A DNA stretch of 64,000 nucleotides from Fodinicurvata halophila (GCF_042651425.1 NZ_JBHSCW010000003.1:806001-870000), one strand, 5' to 3'; shown: positions 26,264-35,183, counted from the first letter of the stretch. Program-made: numbers and translations. Notes: generated by a model not told the origin, from the sequence alone.

Positions 26264-27043
26264 TTACAGGGTGCCGGGGTAGCTGCCGCCGTCCAGAACC
26301 AGATTCTGGCCTGTTATGTAGCCGGCGCGCACGGAACAGAAAAAGGCACAGGCCTCACCGAACTCTTCGGGATTGCCGAAACGTCCGGCCGGATTGGTCT
26401 TCATCCGTTCCTCCCGCACCTCCTCGATACTCTTGCCACTGCGCTCAGCGGCTGCCTCGAAGTTCGAGTGCAGTCGGTCCGTTTCAAAGGGCCCGGGCAG
26501 CAGGTTGTTGATCGTCACGTTGCGGTGCACCACTTGCCGCGCCAGACCGGCCACGAAACCCGTAAGCCCGGCGCGCGCTCCGTTTGACAAGCCAAGGGCC
26601 TGAATGGGCGCCTTCACGGCTGCCGAGGTAATGTTGACGATCCGCCCGAAGCCGTTGTCCATCATCGGATCGATGGTGGCCTTGATCATCTCGATGGGCG
26701 CCAGCATGTTGGCATCCAGGGCCGCAATCCAATCTTCGCGGGACCAGTTCCGGAAATCCCCGGGGGGCGGTCCCCCGGCATTGTTGACCAGGATATCCGG
26801 CTTCGCACAGGCCTTGAGGGCCAGTTCCCGCCCTTCAGCGGTGGTGATGTCGCAGGCCACCGTCTGTACCTCGACACCATATCTCGTGCGCAGCTCTGCA
26901 GCGGCTGTCTCGAGAGCCTCGGATCTGCGTGCCACTATGGTAAGTGACACCCCTTCTGCGGCCAACGCCTCTGCACACGCACGTCCCAGACCTCGACTGG
27001 CCGCACAGACCAAGGCTCTGCGTCCGGCAATACCAAGATTCAT
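26264..27043 (-). CDS. SDR-fold protein lacking the catalytic Tyr/Lys (BKR-like)
   Basis: A 259-residue protein with the short-chain dehydrogenase fold. The nucleotide-binding motif is altered (AASRGLGRA instead of TGxxxGxG). Where active enzymes have YxxxK, this one has the segment LSNGARAGL, so the Tyr aligns with Ser and the Lys with Arg. This matches the beta-ketoacyl-reductase-like subgroup already known for an imperfect tetrad. The NAGGPPPGDF segment is the usual NAG motif. The ATG overlaps the hdaA stop by four bases, placing it last in a five-gene operon. Whether it has redox activity is unclear. Confidence 0.88.
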   Translation of the reverse strand: MNLGIAGRRALVCAASRGLGRACAEALAAEGVSLTIVARRSEALETAAAELRTRYGVEVQTVACDITTAEGRELALKACAKPDILVNNAGGPPPGDFRNWSREDWIAALDANMLAPIEMIKATIDPMMDNGFGRIVNITSAAVKAPIQALGLSNGARAGLTGFVAGLARQVVHRNVTINNLLPGPFETDRLHSNFEAAAERSGKSIEEVREERMKTNPAGRFGNPEEFGEACAFFCSVRAGYITGQNLVLDGGSYPGTL

Positions 27044-27771
27044 TCTTCCGCCTCCTTAAACCAGTTCTCGTTTGACAGAGTCTCCGCTTCCTCTGCGATG
27101 GAAACATCATTCAAGACAGCCCGAGCCAGTGGCAGGCGGACCTCACGCCGTTCCTCGAGCGCACGCGCGTCCATCTCGGCCACAATGCGGCTGGCTGCCG
27201 CATAGGAACGCTCCATGCGCATCACCAGGAAATCGATCACGCCCTTGCCCGGCAGGAGCTGTCGGTCGGAGAAGAGCTTGACCAGCAGCGCTTGCATCAG
27301 CGCATCGTCCGGCAGGGCCAGCTCCACGGGCACGGCTGTGGACAGCCGCGAGCGAAGATCCGGCATCTTCAGGGGCCAGCGCATGGGCAGGCTACGGCCC
27401 ACCAGCAGCAGATTCCCCTGCCACTGGCTGAGCCGATTGTACACATGAAAGAGGCTTTCCTCGCCCTGGGGATCACCCGCCAGCAGCTCCGCCCGATCGA
27501 TCAGGCAGTTTCCCCCCTCCTCCAGCATGGACGGAAGATCCGCACGCAACAGGTCTCGGCCGTCAAGTGCCAGAGCCTGGCTTCTGACACGCCAGACCTG
27601 TGCAAGATGAGTCTTGCCGCTGCCTGCCGGTCCCGAGAGAGCCAGGGTTGGCGCTGGCCAATCCGGCCAGCGATCGATCCACTCCACTGCCGCCCGGTTC
27701 CCCGGAGACACGAGAAAATCCTCACGTCCCAATGCCGGACGTGGTTCGATTTCCAGTGTCAGCTGCTTCAT
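27040..27771 (-). CDS. hdaA: DnaA-like regulatory ATPase HdaA
   Basis: A 243-residue AAA+ protein similar to the ATPase part of DnaA but without the DNA-binding domain. It is the Hda/HdaA type that promotes inactivation of DnaA-ATP together with the replication clamp. Walker A GPAGSGKT lies at 47-54, and the Walker B-like motif is CLIDRAELL. The extreme N-terminus (QLTLEIEPRP) resembles the clamp-binding peptide of Hda proteins. It overlaps both neighbours by four bases. The linkage with PerM and a CDP-alcohol transferase is common in alphaproteobacteria. Confidence 0.92.
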   Translation of the reverse strand: MKQLTLEIEPRPALGREDFLVSPGNRAAVEWIDRWPDWPAPTLALSGPAGSGKTHLAQVWRVRSQALALDGRDLLRADLPSMLEEGGNCLIDRAELLAGDPQGEESLFHVYNRLSQWQGNLLLVGRSLPMRWPLKMPDLRSRLSTAVPVELALPDDALMQALLVKLFSDRQLLPGKGVIDFLVMRMERSYAAASRIVAEMDARALEERREVRLPLARAVLNDVSIAEEAETLSNENWFKEAEE

Positions 27772-28865
27772 GACACTGGCCCTTCGGCCGGTGGTTCAAG
27801 GCGTTCCTCAGGTTCCTGTCGGTAAAGCGAGCTGCTGAGATAGCGTTTCAGGCCATAGCGTCCCAGGACCCCAAGCACCGCTGCCGCGGGAAGCGCCAGC
27901 ATGACCCCCGTGAATCCAAACAGCACGCCCCCGGCGAGAAAGGCAAAGATCGCCAGCACGGGGTGCAATCCCACACGGTCGCCTACAAGCATGGGGGTCA
28001 GGAAATTGCCTTCCGCCACCTGTCCGATACCATAGATACCGGCCACCAGGAAAACGGGCAGAAGGCTGTCGAACTGAAGCAGGGCCAACCCAACCGAGAG
28101 GACGAAGCCGGTCAAGGCACCGATGAAGGGAATGAAGGACAGGAACCCCGAGATCAGGCCGATCACCAACCCGCTCTGCAGGCCGACCAAAGTCAACGAG
28201 ATGGAATAGAAGCTGGCCAGGATAACGCAGACCGTAAGCACGCCCCGTACATAGGCTGCCAGAATCTCGTCGGTTTCACGCGCCAACTGACGGATCGTCG
28301 GTGCCTGGGCGCGAGGCAGCCAACCGTCGATCCGTTGCACCAGCTTGTCCCAATCCCGCAACAGGAAGAAGGACACGACCGGCGTCAGGAACAACAGGCT
28401 CAGCAGATTGATGAGCGCCATTCCCCCAGACCAGAGTCCACCGAGAGCCGTCCAGAGAAGACCGGTCAGCTTGCCGGCGGATTCACTGGTCGCCTGCCTG
28501 GCGCGTTGGAGGATATCGTCCCAGAAGGAGCTATCGACGCGCTGGCTAAGCGTCTTCACCGTTTCCTGGAGGCTGGACAGGTATTCGGGAACCCTGGCGA
28601 CAAAGTCGGACGCCTGGATGACCGCCGCCGGGATGATCAAACCAAGCAGCAGGAGCAGCACCAGGGTGAAGCAGAGGCTCACGATCCAGGTCGCCAGTGT
28701 ACGCGAAACGCCTCGCTCTTCCAGCCGGTCGCAAAAGGGATCCAGGAAATAGGCAATCGCCATGCCTGCCACGAAAGGCAGCAGAATCGCGCTGAGATAA
28801 TAGATGAGCAGAATCGTAAGCGCGAAGGCAACGCCCCAGAATACCAAGGCCTTCTGATTCCTCAC
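27768..28865 (-). CDS. AI-2E family transporter (PerM-like)
   Basis: A 365-residue inner membrane protein with about seven to eight hydrophobic segments, of the AI-2E/PerM family. Some members export autoinducer-2 or act as Na+/H+ antiporters, but for most the substrate is unknown. Family features include the early LPFVAGMAIAYFLDPF segment and the C-terminal GRVGLHPVLAIFAFLAGG-like stretch. Translation starts at a GTG whose GTGA overlaps the stop of the CDP-alcohol transferase gene. Confidence 0.9.
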   Translation of the reverse strand: MRNQKALVFWGVAFALTILLIYYLSAILLPFVAGMAIAYFLDPFCDRLEERGVSRTLATWIVSLCFTLVLLLLLGLIIPAAVIQASDFVARVPEYLSSLQETVKTLSQRVDSSFWDDILQRARQATSESAGKLTGLLWTALGGLWSGGMALINLLSLLFLTPVVSFFLLRDWDKLVQRIDGWLPRAQAPTIRQLARETDEILAAYVRGVLTVCVILASFYSISLTLVGLQSGLVIGLISGFLSFIPFIGALTGFVLSVGLALLQFDSLLPVFLVAGIYGIGQVAEGNFLTPMLVGDRVGLHPVLAIFAFLAGGVLFGFTGVMLALPAAAVLGVLGRYGLKRYLSSSLYRQEPEERLEPPAEGPVS

Positions 28866-29455
28866 CGGAACTCCTCCCGCCCTATGGCCTTGCGGCCCCA
28901 GATCAGCAGATAGGCACCCCCTGACAGCAGGGAGGTCACAGCCACTGCCGTAATCACCATTGATTCCACGAGGCTGCCGACATCGATTGACAGGCCCAGT
29001 CTTGCCATGACCAGGACGACAAGGAGAATCTGTGCGACGGTATTGAGCCTGCTGACGAACAGGGGCTGCATCTTCAACTCGTGGGTCAGATGGTGATACA
29101 GCAAGGCCCCTCCAACAATCAGCAGATCGCGGGAAACTACCAGAATGACCAGCCAGGTTCCGATCTCATCCAGATACCCAAGGGTAATGTACATTGCGAT
29201 CAGCAAGACCTTGTCCGCCAGTGGATCAAGATAAGCCCCCAGTTTTGTAGAGAGTTTCCAGCGCTTGGCAATGAAGCCGTCCACGGCATCGGACACACCT
29301 GCTGCCAGGAACAGCCAGAACGCCCAGGCATAGGCTGATTCCAGCATAAGCAGGACGACGATCGGTACGACGAAAAGCCTCAGCAGGGAGATAAGATTGG
29401 GCAGCCAGATAAGGCCTTCACGCCAGTGCATCCGCAGCCCCATCCCTGTTGTCAT
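28862..29455 (-). CDS. CDP-alcohol phosphatidyltransferase (PgsA-like)
   Basis: A 197-residue membrane enzyme of phospholipid head-group transfer, probably making phosphatidylglycerophosphate or cardiolipin-like products from CDP-diacylglycerol. The catalytic motif is visible as DAVDGFIAKR followed by LGAYLDPLADK, giving the required aspartates; the usual 'AR' of the motif is 'AK' here. Five to six hydrophobic segments surround it. The ATG overlaps the DUF2066 stop; in-frame ATGs at 29443 and 29431 are possible later starts. It may be a second copy beside a canonical pgsA elsewhere. Confidence 0.88.
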   Translation of the reverse strand: MTTGMGLRMHWREGLIWLPNLISLLRLFVVPIVVLLMLESAYAWAFWLFLAAGVSDAVDGFIAKRWKLSTKLGAYLDPLADKVLLIAMYITLGYLDEIGTWLVILVVSRDLLIVGGALLYHHLTHELKMQPLFVSRLNTVAQILLVVLVMARLGLSIDVGSLVESMVITAVAVTSLLSGGAYLLIWGRKAIGREEFR

Positions 29456-30627
29456 TCATCGTCGTTGGAGAGACCCTCTCGAGCAAAATCATCCTCGTTC
29501 ACAATCCGCCACTGCGGGCGGTTCGCCCGGCGAACGGCCTCAGCCCCGGAGGAAATGGCGCCGTCCTCCTGCAGTTGACGATCGTCGCTCGGAACCAGCC
29601 GCAGGTCCTCGCGTGCCAATGCCTGAGAGAGTTGGTCGGTTCCGCCGAAAAAGACCACCCGAACGACACCTTCACTGCGGGTAAGGCGTACCACGTCGTA
29701 TTCAAGCACGGCAGAAGTGGACCCCAGGCTGCGCTGGACCCGTGCCCAATCCTCAAGGCTGCGGACCGGCACCTCTGCCAGCAGCGTCTCCTGCTGGTCG
29801 AACCGTAGGACGTTCTCCTCTTTCCAGATATCGTGGAGCGCAGAGGACACTTCCTCCGCCGCGCGCGAAAGGGCTTGGCTCAATTCTTCGCCTTCGCGTC
29901 GGGAAATGGAGTCCACCGGGATATCCCGGACATCGTCATCCTCGTAAAGGCGCGCATTCAACTGTATGAGCGAACCGCTTTCCCGGGCAAGTGCCACCAA
30001 TACGCTATCCGTGCCATTGGCCTCGGCAACCCGGTTCAGAGCCTCGCGATCTCCGGAACGTGCGCCCTGGGCGGAAATCATGGACATTGCCGAGGCATCG
30101 CCCAAGGGCACTGTGAGCGGCACCAGTCCGGTATTGGTATGATTATTCCAGGCCTCGAGCCAGGGGTTGTCGTCGCGCCAGAGAGTCTGCATTTCCCCGC
30201 GCTCAAAGACCGGCAATAGCACGACCGGCTCGCTGCGTTGTTCGGCGAAGGGGATGCGCTCGTCGCGCAACATCTGGCGTACTGCCTGCGGACGGAAGCT
30301 GACCGTCAGACTGGCTATATAGCGATTGCTGGTAGTCCGCTCGTCGGACACCCTGAGGTCTTCGACAAGGCTTGTCACCTCCGAAGCACCTAGGGAGGGA
30401 ACCTGATTCCGGGCCGAACTGGGAACCAGCCGGTCCCACAGCCGGGAAAGCGCGCGGCTTTCGCCCAGTGCCATTGCTGCCTCCCGAGCCTCGACGGCAT
30501 TGGAGGCCTCGACATCGACGTCTACGCCGCTGACCCGATAAAGATCGTTGGCATACGGCTGTCCGGCAAGCACAGCGCCCATGACCAGAAGCGCGGCAAG
30601 AGCGAGTGTAAGAGAGCGAAACGACAT
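29452..30627 (-). CDS. DUF2066 domain-containing exported protein
   Basis: A 391-residue protein of the DUF2066 family, of unknown function. A signal peptide is clear at the N-terminus (LTLALAALLVMGAVLAG, cleavage probably near residue 25), so the protein is periplasmic. The family region spans about 30-330, with the SRLWDRLVPSS segment early on. The start at 30627 has an AAGGG ribosome site and places the signal correctly; an in-frame start at 30696 does not. It leads the five-gene overlapping operon and is divergent from purM. Confidence 0.88.
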   Translation of the reverse strand: MSFRSLTLALAALLVMGAVLAGQPYANDLYRVSGVDVDVEASNAVEAREAAMALGESRALSRLWDRLVPSSARNQVPSLGASEVTSLVEDLRVSDERTTSNRYIASLTVSFRPQAVRQMLRDERIPFAEQRSEPVVLLPVFERGEMQTLWRDDNPWLEAWNNHTNTGLVPLTVPLGDASAMSMISAQGARSGDREALNRVAEANGTDSVLVALARESGSLIQLNARLYEDDDVRDIPVDSISRREGEELSQALSRAAEEVSSALHDIWKEENVLRFDQQETLLAEVPVRSLEDWARVQRSLGSTSAVLEYDVVRLTRSEGVVRVVFFGGTDQLSQALAREDLRLVPSDDRQLQEDGAISSGAEAVRRANRPQWRIVNEDDFAREGLSNDDE

Positions 30628-30734
30628 TGCATGGCCCTTTGGAATGCTTATGCTCGCCCCGTCCGTTGATGGTCGTCGGGACATAAGGAATGTCATACTT
30701 CAAGACGGCTTCCGATACAAACGCGAGGACACAG

Positions 30735-31772
30735 ATGACAGGGCGTAGCTACAAGGCCGCAGGCGTGGACATCGATACCGGAAATGCGCTGGTGGATGCC
30801 ATTAAGCCCTTGGCCGCAGCTACGACCCGTCCCGGTGCATTGGGCGGCCTGGGGGGCTTTGGCGCCGTTTTCGATCTGAAAGCCGCAGGGTTCCGGGATC
30901 CGCTGCTGGTTTCCACGACGGACGGTGTCGGCACGAAGCTCAAAGTAGCCATTTCCGCGGGAAAGCACGACAGCATTGGTATCGATCTGGTGGCCATGTG
31001 CGTCAATGATCTGGTCGTCCAGGGGGCCGAACCCCTTTTCTTCCTCGACTACTACGCAACGGGACGCCTGAACCCCGAAACCGGACGCGCGATCGTCGCC
31101 GGCATTGCGGAAGGCTGTCGCCAGGCGGGCTGTGCTTTGGTCGGCGGAGAAACCGCCGAGATGCCCGGCATGTACAACGAAGAGGACTATGACCTCGCAG
31201 GCTTCTGCGTTGGCGCTGTGGAGCGCTCTGAACTGATCACCGGCGACACCGTCCAGGAGGGCGATGTGTTGCTGGGCCTCCTTTCCAACGGACTGCATTC
31301 CAACGGTTTCTCCCTGGTTCGCAAGGTGGTGTCCGATCTTGGTCTCTCCTATGAGGCCCCAGCTCCCTTCGACATGGAAATGACACTCGCGGACACGCTT
31401 CTCGCCCCGACACGCATCTATGTCTCGACCTGCCTCGCCGCGCTCGGGACTGGTGGCGTCAAGACCATGGCTCACATCACGGGCGGCGGACTGGTCGAGA
31501 ACCTGCCGCGCGTCCTGCCGGCCGGGCTGGCTGCCGAGATCGACACCGGCTCCTGGGAGCTACCGGCCGTGTTCGAGTGGCTGCATACACACGGCAACGT
31601 CGAACGTTCGGATCTCTTCAGAACCTTCAACTGCGGTATCGGCATGGTGCTGGTGGCCGAGGCGGGATTGGCCGAAGCTGTGGCCGAAGTCGCCCGCCAG
31701 AAGGGTGAAGAGGTGATCGAACTGGGCCGCATCGTGTCGCGCGGCGAGGGGCCGGCGGTTCGCCTGGAATAA
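30735..31772 (+). CDS. purM: Phosphoribosylformylglycinamidine cyclo-ligase
   Basis: PurM (AIR synthetase) catalyses the ATP-dependent ring closure of FGAM in purine synthesis. The 345-residue chain shows YKAAGVDIDTGN at the N-terminus, the DGVGTKLKVA phosphate-binding loop, the VGGETAEMPGMY active-site segment and HITGGGLVENLPR. The ATG at 30735 has a GAGG site; an in-frame ATG at 30690 lacks one. purN follows three bases after its stop. Confidence 0.98.
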   Translation: MTGRSYKAAGVDIDTGNALVDAIKPLAAATTRPGALGGLGGFGAVFDLKAAGFRDPLLVSTTDGVGTKLKVAISAGKHDSIGIDLVAMCVNDLVVQGAEPLFFLDYYATGRLNPETGRAIVAGIAEGCRQAGCALVGGETAEMPGMYNEEDYDLAGFCVGAVERSELITGDTVQEGDVLLGLLSNGLHSNGFSLVRKVVSDLGLSYEAPAPFDMEMTLADTLLAPTRIYVSTCLAALGTGGVKTMAHITGGGLVENLPRVLPAGLAAEIDTGSWELPAVFEWLHTHGNVERSDLFRTFNCGIGMVLVAEAGLAEAVAEVARQKGEEVIELGRIVSRGEGPAVRLE

Positions 31773-31775
31773 GTC

Positions 31776-32474
31776 ATGGCCGAGAGCGAACATCGCCCTT
31801 TGCGCGTCGCGGTCATGGTCTCCGGACGCGGCAGCAATCTGCAGGCCCTGCTTGATGCGGCAGCCGTTCCCTCCTATCCGGTTTCCATAGAGTTGGTTGT
31901 CTCGAATGTGCCTGATGTTCAGGCGCTCGAACGCGCCGGGACCGCCGGTATCCGGACAGCCACCGTTCCTCACCGCGACTTCGACAGCCGGGAGGCTTTC
32001 GAGCGCAAGATCTCAGCAGTGCTCGAGAGTGCCGCTCCCGACCTGATTTGCCAGGCCGGCTTCATGCGAATCCTCACCCCCTGGTTCATTGAGCGCTGGC
32101 ACAACAGGCTGATCAACATCCACCCTTCTCTTCTGCCGGCCTTTCCCGGCCTCAGAACCCATGAGAAGGCCCTGGAGGCAGGTGTCCGGCTGCATGGTTG
32201 CACTGTCCACCTCGTCCGCACCGAAGTGGACAGTGGGCCGATCATTGGCCAAGCTGCCGTGCCCGTCTCACCGGAGGACACCTCCGAGAGCCTTGCCGCC
32301 CGGGTTCTCCGCGCTGAACACAAGCTCTATCCCACCTGCCTCCAGTTGATTGCGGAGAGTCACATCCGCCTTGGAGAGGACAAGGTCCATTTCACAGGGA
32401 GCTTCAACGAAGATGACGCTCTTCTGCTCAATCCCGGGACCGCCGAGCTTGTGCGACCCTCGGATTTTTCCTAG
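31776..32474 (+). CDS. purN: Phosphoribosylglycinamide formyltransferase
   Basis: PurN transfers a formyl group from 10-formyl-THF to GAR in purine synthesis. In its 232 residues the motifs are VMVSGRGSNLQALLDA, the catalytic NIHPSLLPAFPGLRTHEKAL with Asn and His, and GCTVHLVRTEVDSGPIIGQ with the essential Asp. It is coupled to purM. Confidence 0.98.
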   Translation: MAESEHRPLRVAVMVSGRGSNLQALLDAAAVPSYPVSIELVVSNVPDVQALERAGTAGIRTATVPHRDFDSREAFERKISAVLESAAPDLICQAGFMRILTPWFIERWHNRLINIHPSLLPAFPGLRTHEKALEAGVRLHGCTVHLVRTEVDSGPIIGQAAVPVSPEDTSESLAARVLRAEHKLYPTCLQLIAESHIRLGEDKVHFTGSFNEDDALLLNPGTAELVRPSDFS

Positions 32475-32530
32475 ATAATCCGGCACAGAAGATAGACACC
32501 CAAGCCGATTCATTGTGTCAGGGAAACGAG

Positions 32531-32653
32531 ATGAACGAAGATCGCATGCTGCAGGCTCACAAGGCGACCTATACCGGTTTCCTGAAATTTGCCGCCTATG
32601 GAGCGTCCATCGTGGCGATCGTCCTGCTGCTGATGGCCCTGATCCTGGTCTAG
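32531..32653 (+). CDS. aa3-type cytochrome c oxidase subunit IV micro-protein
   Basis: A 40-residue open frame (starting MNEDRMLQAHKATYTGFLKF, ending in a hydrophobic helix with LLLMALILV). Its pattern, a short hydrophilic N-terminus with a Thr-(Tyr/Phe)-x-GF motif followed by one transmembrane helix of about 20 residues, is that of alphaproteobacterial aa3-oxidase subunit IV. It is preceded by GGGAAACGAG as ribosome site. The main oxidase genes are not in this window; the gene stands alone between purN and ndk, just before a terminator. Confidence 0.8.
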   Translation: MNEDRMLQAHKATYTGFLKFAAYGASIVAIVLLLMALILV

Positions 32654-32661
32654 GACATGAA

Positions 32662-32688
32662 AAAAGGCGGGAGAGCCTCCCGCCTTTT
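32662..32688. terminator. Bidirectional terminator between the subunit IV gene and ndk
   Basis: Perfect 11-bp arms AAAAGGCGGGA (32662-32672) and TCCCGCCTTTT (32678-32688) with a five-base loop. The A-tract on one side and T-tract on the other permit termination of both converging genes. Confidence 0.9.
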
Positions 32689-32707
32689 CGTGCCACCGTC
32701 CAAGGCC

Positions 32708-33130
32708 TCAGCCGACGATTTCGTCGTCCTTGAAGAAGAAGGCGATCTCTTGCTCAGCCGTTTCAGGCGCATCCGATCCGTGAACGGAGTTGGCCTCGAT
32801 GGATTCGGCAAAATCCGCGCGAATGGTACCGGGCGCCGCATCGGCCGGATTGGTCGCCCCCATGACCTCGCGGTTCTTGGCGACGGCATCATCGCCTTCG
32901 AGGACCTGAACAACGACCGGACCAGAGGTCATGAAAGAAACAAGATCATTGAAGAAGGGACGCTCCTTGTGCACCGCATAGAAGCCCTCTGCCTGCTCCT
33001 TGGTCAGCTTGAGGCGTTTCTGGGCGACCACGCGCAGTCCTGCATTCTCCAGACGATCAATGATCTTTCCGGTGATGTTGCGCTGGGTGGCATCGGGCTT
33101 GATGATTGAGAGTGTGCGTTCCTTGGCCAT
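32708..33130 (-). CDS. ndk: Nucleoside diphosphate kinase
   Basis: Ndk balances nucleoside triphosphate pools by transferring a phosphate through a phosphohistidine. The 140-residue enzyme has the catalytic H117 in NSVHGSD, at the same position as in E. coli, and the N-terminal ERTLSIIKPDATQRN. It has its own promoter in the divergent region with the ABC-F gene. Confidence 0.98.
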   Translation of the reverse strand: MAKERTLSIIKPDATQRNITGKIIDRLENAGLRVVAQKRLKLTKEQAEGFYAVHKERPFFNDLVSFMTSGPVVVQVLEGDDAVAKNREVMGATNPADAAPGTIRADFAESIEANSVHGSDAPETAEQEIAFFFKDDEIVG

Positions 33131-33168
33131 GATCTTGTCAATCTCCTGCTGGCGTGAATGTCGCGCGC

Positions 33169-33197
33169 CTTATACTGGCCCTCACCGGCCACGACAA
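33169..33197 (-). promoter_or_regulatory. Promoter of ndk
   Basis: On the minus strand TTGTCG (33192-33197) and TATAAG (33169-33174) are 17 bp apart, followed by a GCGCGCG discriminator typical of growth-rate-controlled promoters. The predicted start is about 30 nt before the ndk ATG. Confidence 0.7.
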
Positions 33198-33263
33198 CCT
33201 CGCTGGGCCCAATTACGCATGCCAATGGACTATCCGCCAGTGAGTCGGGAAACAGTTTAGACG

Positions 33264-35150
33264 ATGCTGCATATCGAGAATCTTGAATATCATGTTGAAG
33301 GGCGCCTGCTCTTTGCCAAGACATCGGCCACCCTGGCGGATAAGTGGCGGGTTGGTATCGTGGGCCGTAACGGCAGCGGCAAGACCACGCTGCTCCGGCT
33401 GATCGACGGAAGTCTTTCCCCCGACAGCGGCCACATCGCCCTGGCCGGCCGGCGGCGCATCGGCAAGGTGGCGCAGGAAGCTCCTGGCGGTCAGACCAGC
33501 CTGATCGATACCGTGCTCGCTGCGGATCAGGAGCGCACCGCCCTTCTGAAGGAGGCCGAAAGCGCAACAGACCCCATGCGCATTGCCGAGATCCATGAAC
33601 GACTGACGAGCATTCGTGCCGACAGCGCCCCTGCCCGCGCCAGTCGCATCCTCGCAGGTCTCGGCTTCGACGAGGAGGCACAGCAGCGCCCCTGCGCTAG
33701 CTACTCCGGTGGCTGGCGCATGCGGGTCGCCCTGGCCGCCCTGCTGTTTTCCGAGCCTGAGCTGCTCCTGCTCGACGAGCCGACCAACCACCTGGATCTG
33801 GAGGCAACGCTGTGGCTGGAGAGTTACCTAGCCAACTATCCGGGGACGTTGCTGCTGATCAGTCACGACCGCAAGCTCCTGAACAGCATTCCGGATCATA
33901 TCCTGCACCTGGAGGGCGCCAAGCTCACCCTCTATAACGGCAACTACGACACCTTCGCGCGCACCCGGCAGGAAAAGCTCGAGCACGAAGCCGCCTACAA
34001 CGCGAAAATCCTTGCACAGCGCCGGCACATGCAGGCCTTCGTCGACCGCTTCCGCGCCAAGGCCAACAAGGCCAAGCAGGCCCAATCCCGGCTCAAAATG
34101 CTGGAGCGCCTGCAGACCGTGACCACGGTAGTGGATGACCACAAGGTCTCGCTCAACTTCCCAAAGCCCGAACCGCTGGCACCGCCCATCGTGACGCTCG
34201 AGAATGTGGAGACCGGGTATTCGCCGAATCCCCCAGTTCTGCGCAACCTGAACCTGCGCGTGGACATGGACGACCGTATCGCCTTGCTGGGCGCCAACGG
34301 CAACGGCAAGTCCACTCTGGCTCGCCTGCTGGCCGGCCGGCTTACCCCCATGGGCGGACACAAGCGCAATTCCGGAAAGCTGCGTGTCGGCTATTTTGCC
34401 CAGGATCAAAGCGAGGAGTTGGATTACAACGCCACACCGATCGAGAACCTTGCCCGGCTCATGCCCGAAGCCAAACCTCAATTGGTTCGCAATCATCTGG
34501 GACGCTTCGGGTTTTCGGGCGGCCATGCCGAAACACCCGTGAAAAAGTTGAGTGGCGGCGAGAAAGCACGTCTTCTCTTTGCCCTGATCAGCCGGGAGAA
34601 TCCACATCTCCTGATCCTCGACGAACCAACCAACCATCTGGACATCGACGCACGTGACGCCTTGATGGAAGCACTCAATGACTTCGAAGGAGCAATTATC
34701 CTGGTCAGCCACGACGCCTACCTGGTTGAGACGGTGGCAGAGCGCCTCTGGCTCGTACAGAACGGCTCCGTGCAGAGCTACGAGGGGGATATGGAGGAAT
34801 ACCGCCAGCTGCTGCTGGAACAGCGACGGGCAGAGCGCAGGCGGTCCCAGCAAGAAAATGCACCTCCAGCCCCCGGCCCGTCCCGCAAGGAACAGCGGCG
34901 CGAGGCTGCGCAGAATCGTGCAGCCTTGGCGGACCTGCGAAAGACTGCCAAGGCTACGGAACGCAAGCTCGCCAAGTTAACCGAGCAGAAACGGAAACTC
35001 GAAGCGGAAATGGCCGATCCGGATCTCTACACGAGCGATCCTGAACGCGCCGCTGATTTGCAGAAGACGTACGGCGAGCTCGAGAAGGAAATCTCACAAC
35101 TTGAGGAAGACTGGCTGCAGACGCAGGAAGCCTTGGAGAAGGCTGGCTGA
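33264..35150 (+). CDS. ABC-F family ATPase (Uup/YheS-like)
   Basis: A 628-residue protein with two ABC ATPase domains and no membrane segments. ABC-F proteins act on the ribosome as translation factors. The first Walker A is GRNGSGKTTLL near residue 36 and the second GANGNGKSTLA near 350. The signatures are SGGWRMRVALA and LSGGEKARLLF, and the linker is Lys/Arg-rich. The C-terminus (about 525-628) is a charged coiled coil resembling YheS/Uup tails. A transporter role can be excluded because no permease is present; the exact subgroup is undecided. Confidence 0.94.
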   Translation: MLHIENLEYHVEGRLLFAKTSATLADKWRVGIVGRNGSGKTTLLRLIDGSLSPDSGHIALAGRRRIGKVAQEAPGGQTSLIDTVLAADQERTALLKEAESATDPMRIAEIHERLTSIRADSAPARASRILAGLGFDEEAQQRPCASYSGGWRMRVALAALLFSEPELLLLDEPTNHLDLEATLWLESYLANYPGTLLLISHDRKLLNSIPDHILHLEGAKLTLYNGNYDTFARTRQEKLEHEAAYNAKILAQRRHMQAFVDRFRAKANKAKQAQSRLKMLERLQTVTTVVDDHKVSLNFPKPEPLAPPIVTLENVETGYSPNPPVLRNLNLRVDMDDRIALLGANGNGKSTLARLLAGRLTPMGGHKRNSGKLRVGYFAQDQSEELDYNATPIENLARLMPEAKPQLVRNHLGRFGFSGGHAETPVKKLSGGEKARLLFALISRENPHLLILDEPTNHLDIDARDALMEALNDFEGAIILVSHDAYLVETVAERLWLVQNGSVQSYEGDMEEYRQLLLEQRRAERRRSQQENAPPAPGPSRKEQRREAAQNRAALADLRKTAKATERKLAKLTEQKRKLEAEMADPDLYTSDPERAADLQKTYGELEKEISQLEEDWLQTQEALEKAG

Positions 35151-35183
35151 TCACCTGGTCGGAAGCGACCCGAATCCCGTCAA

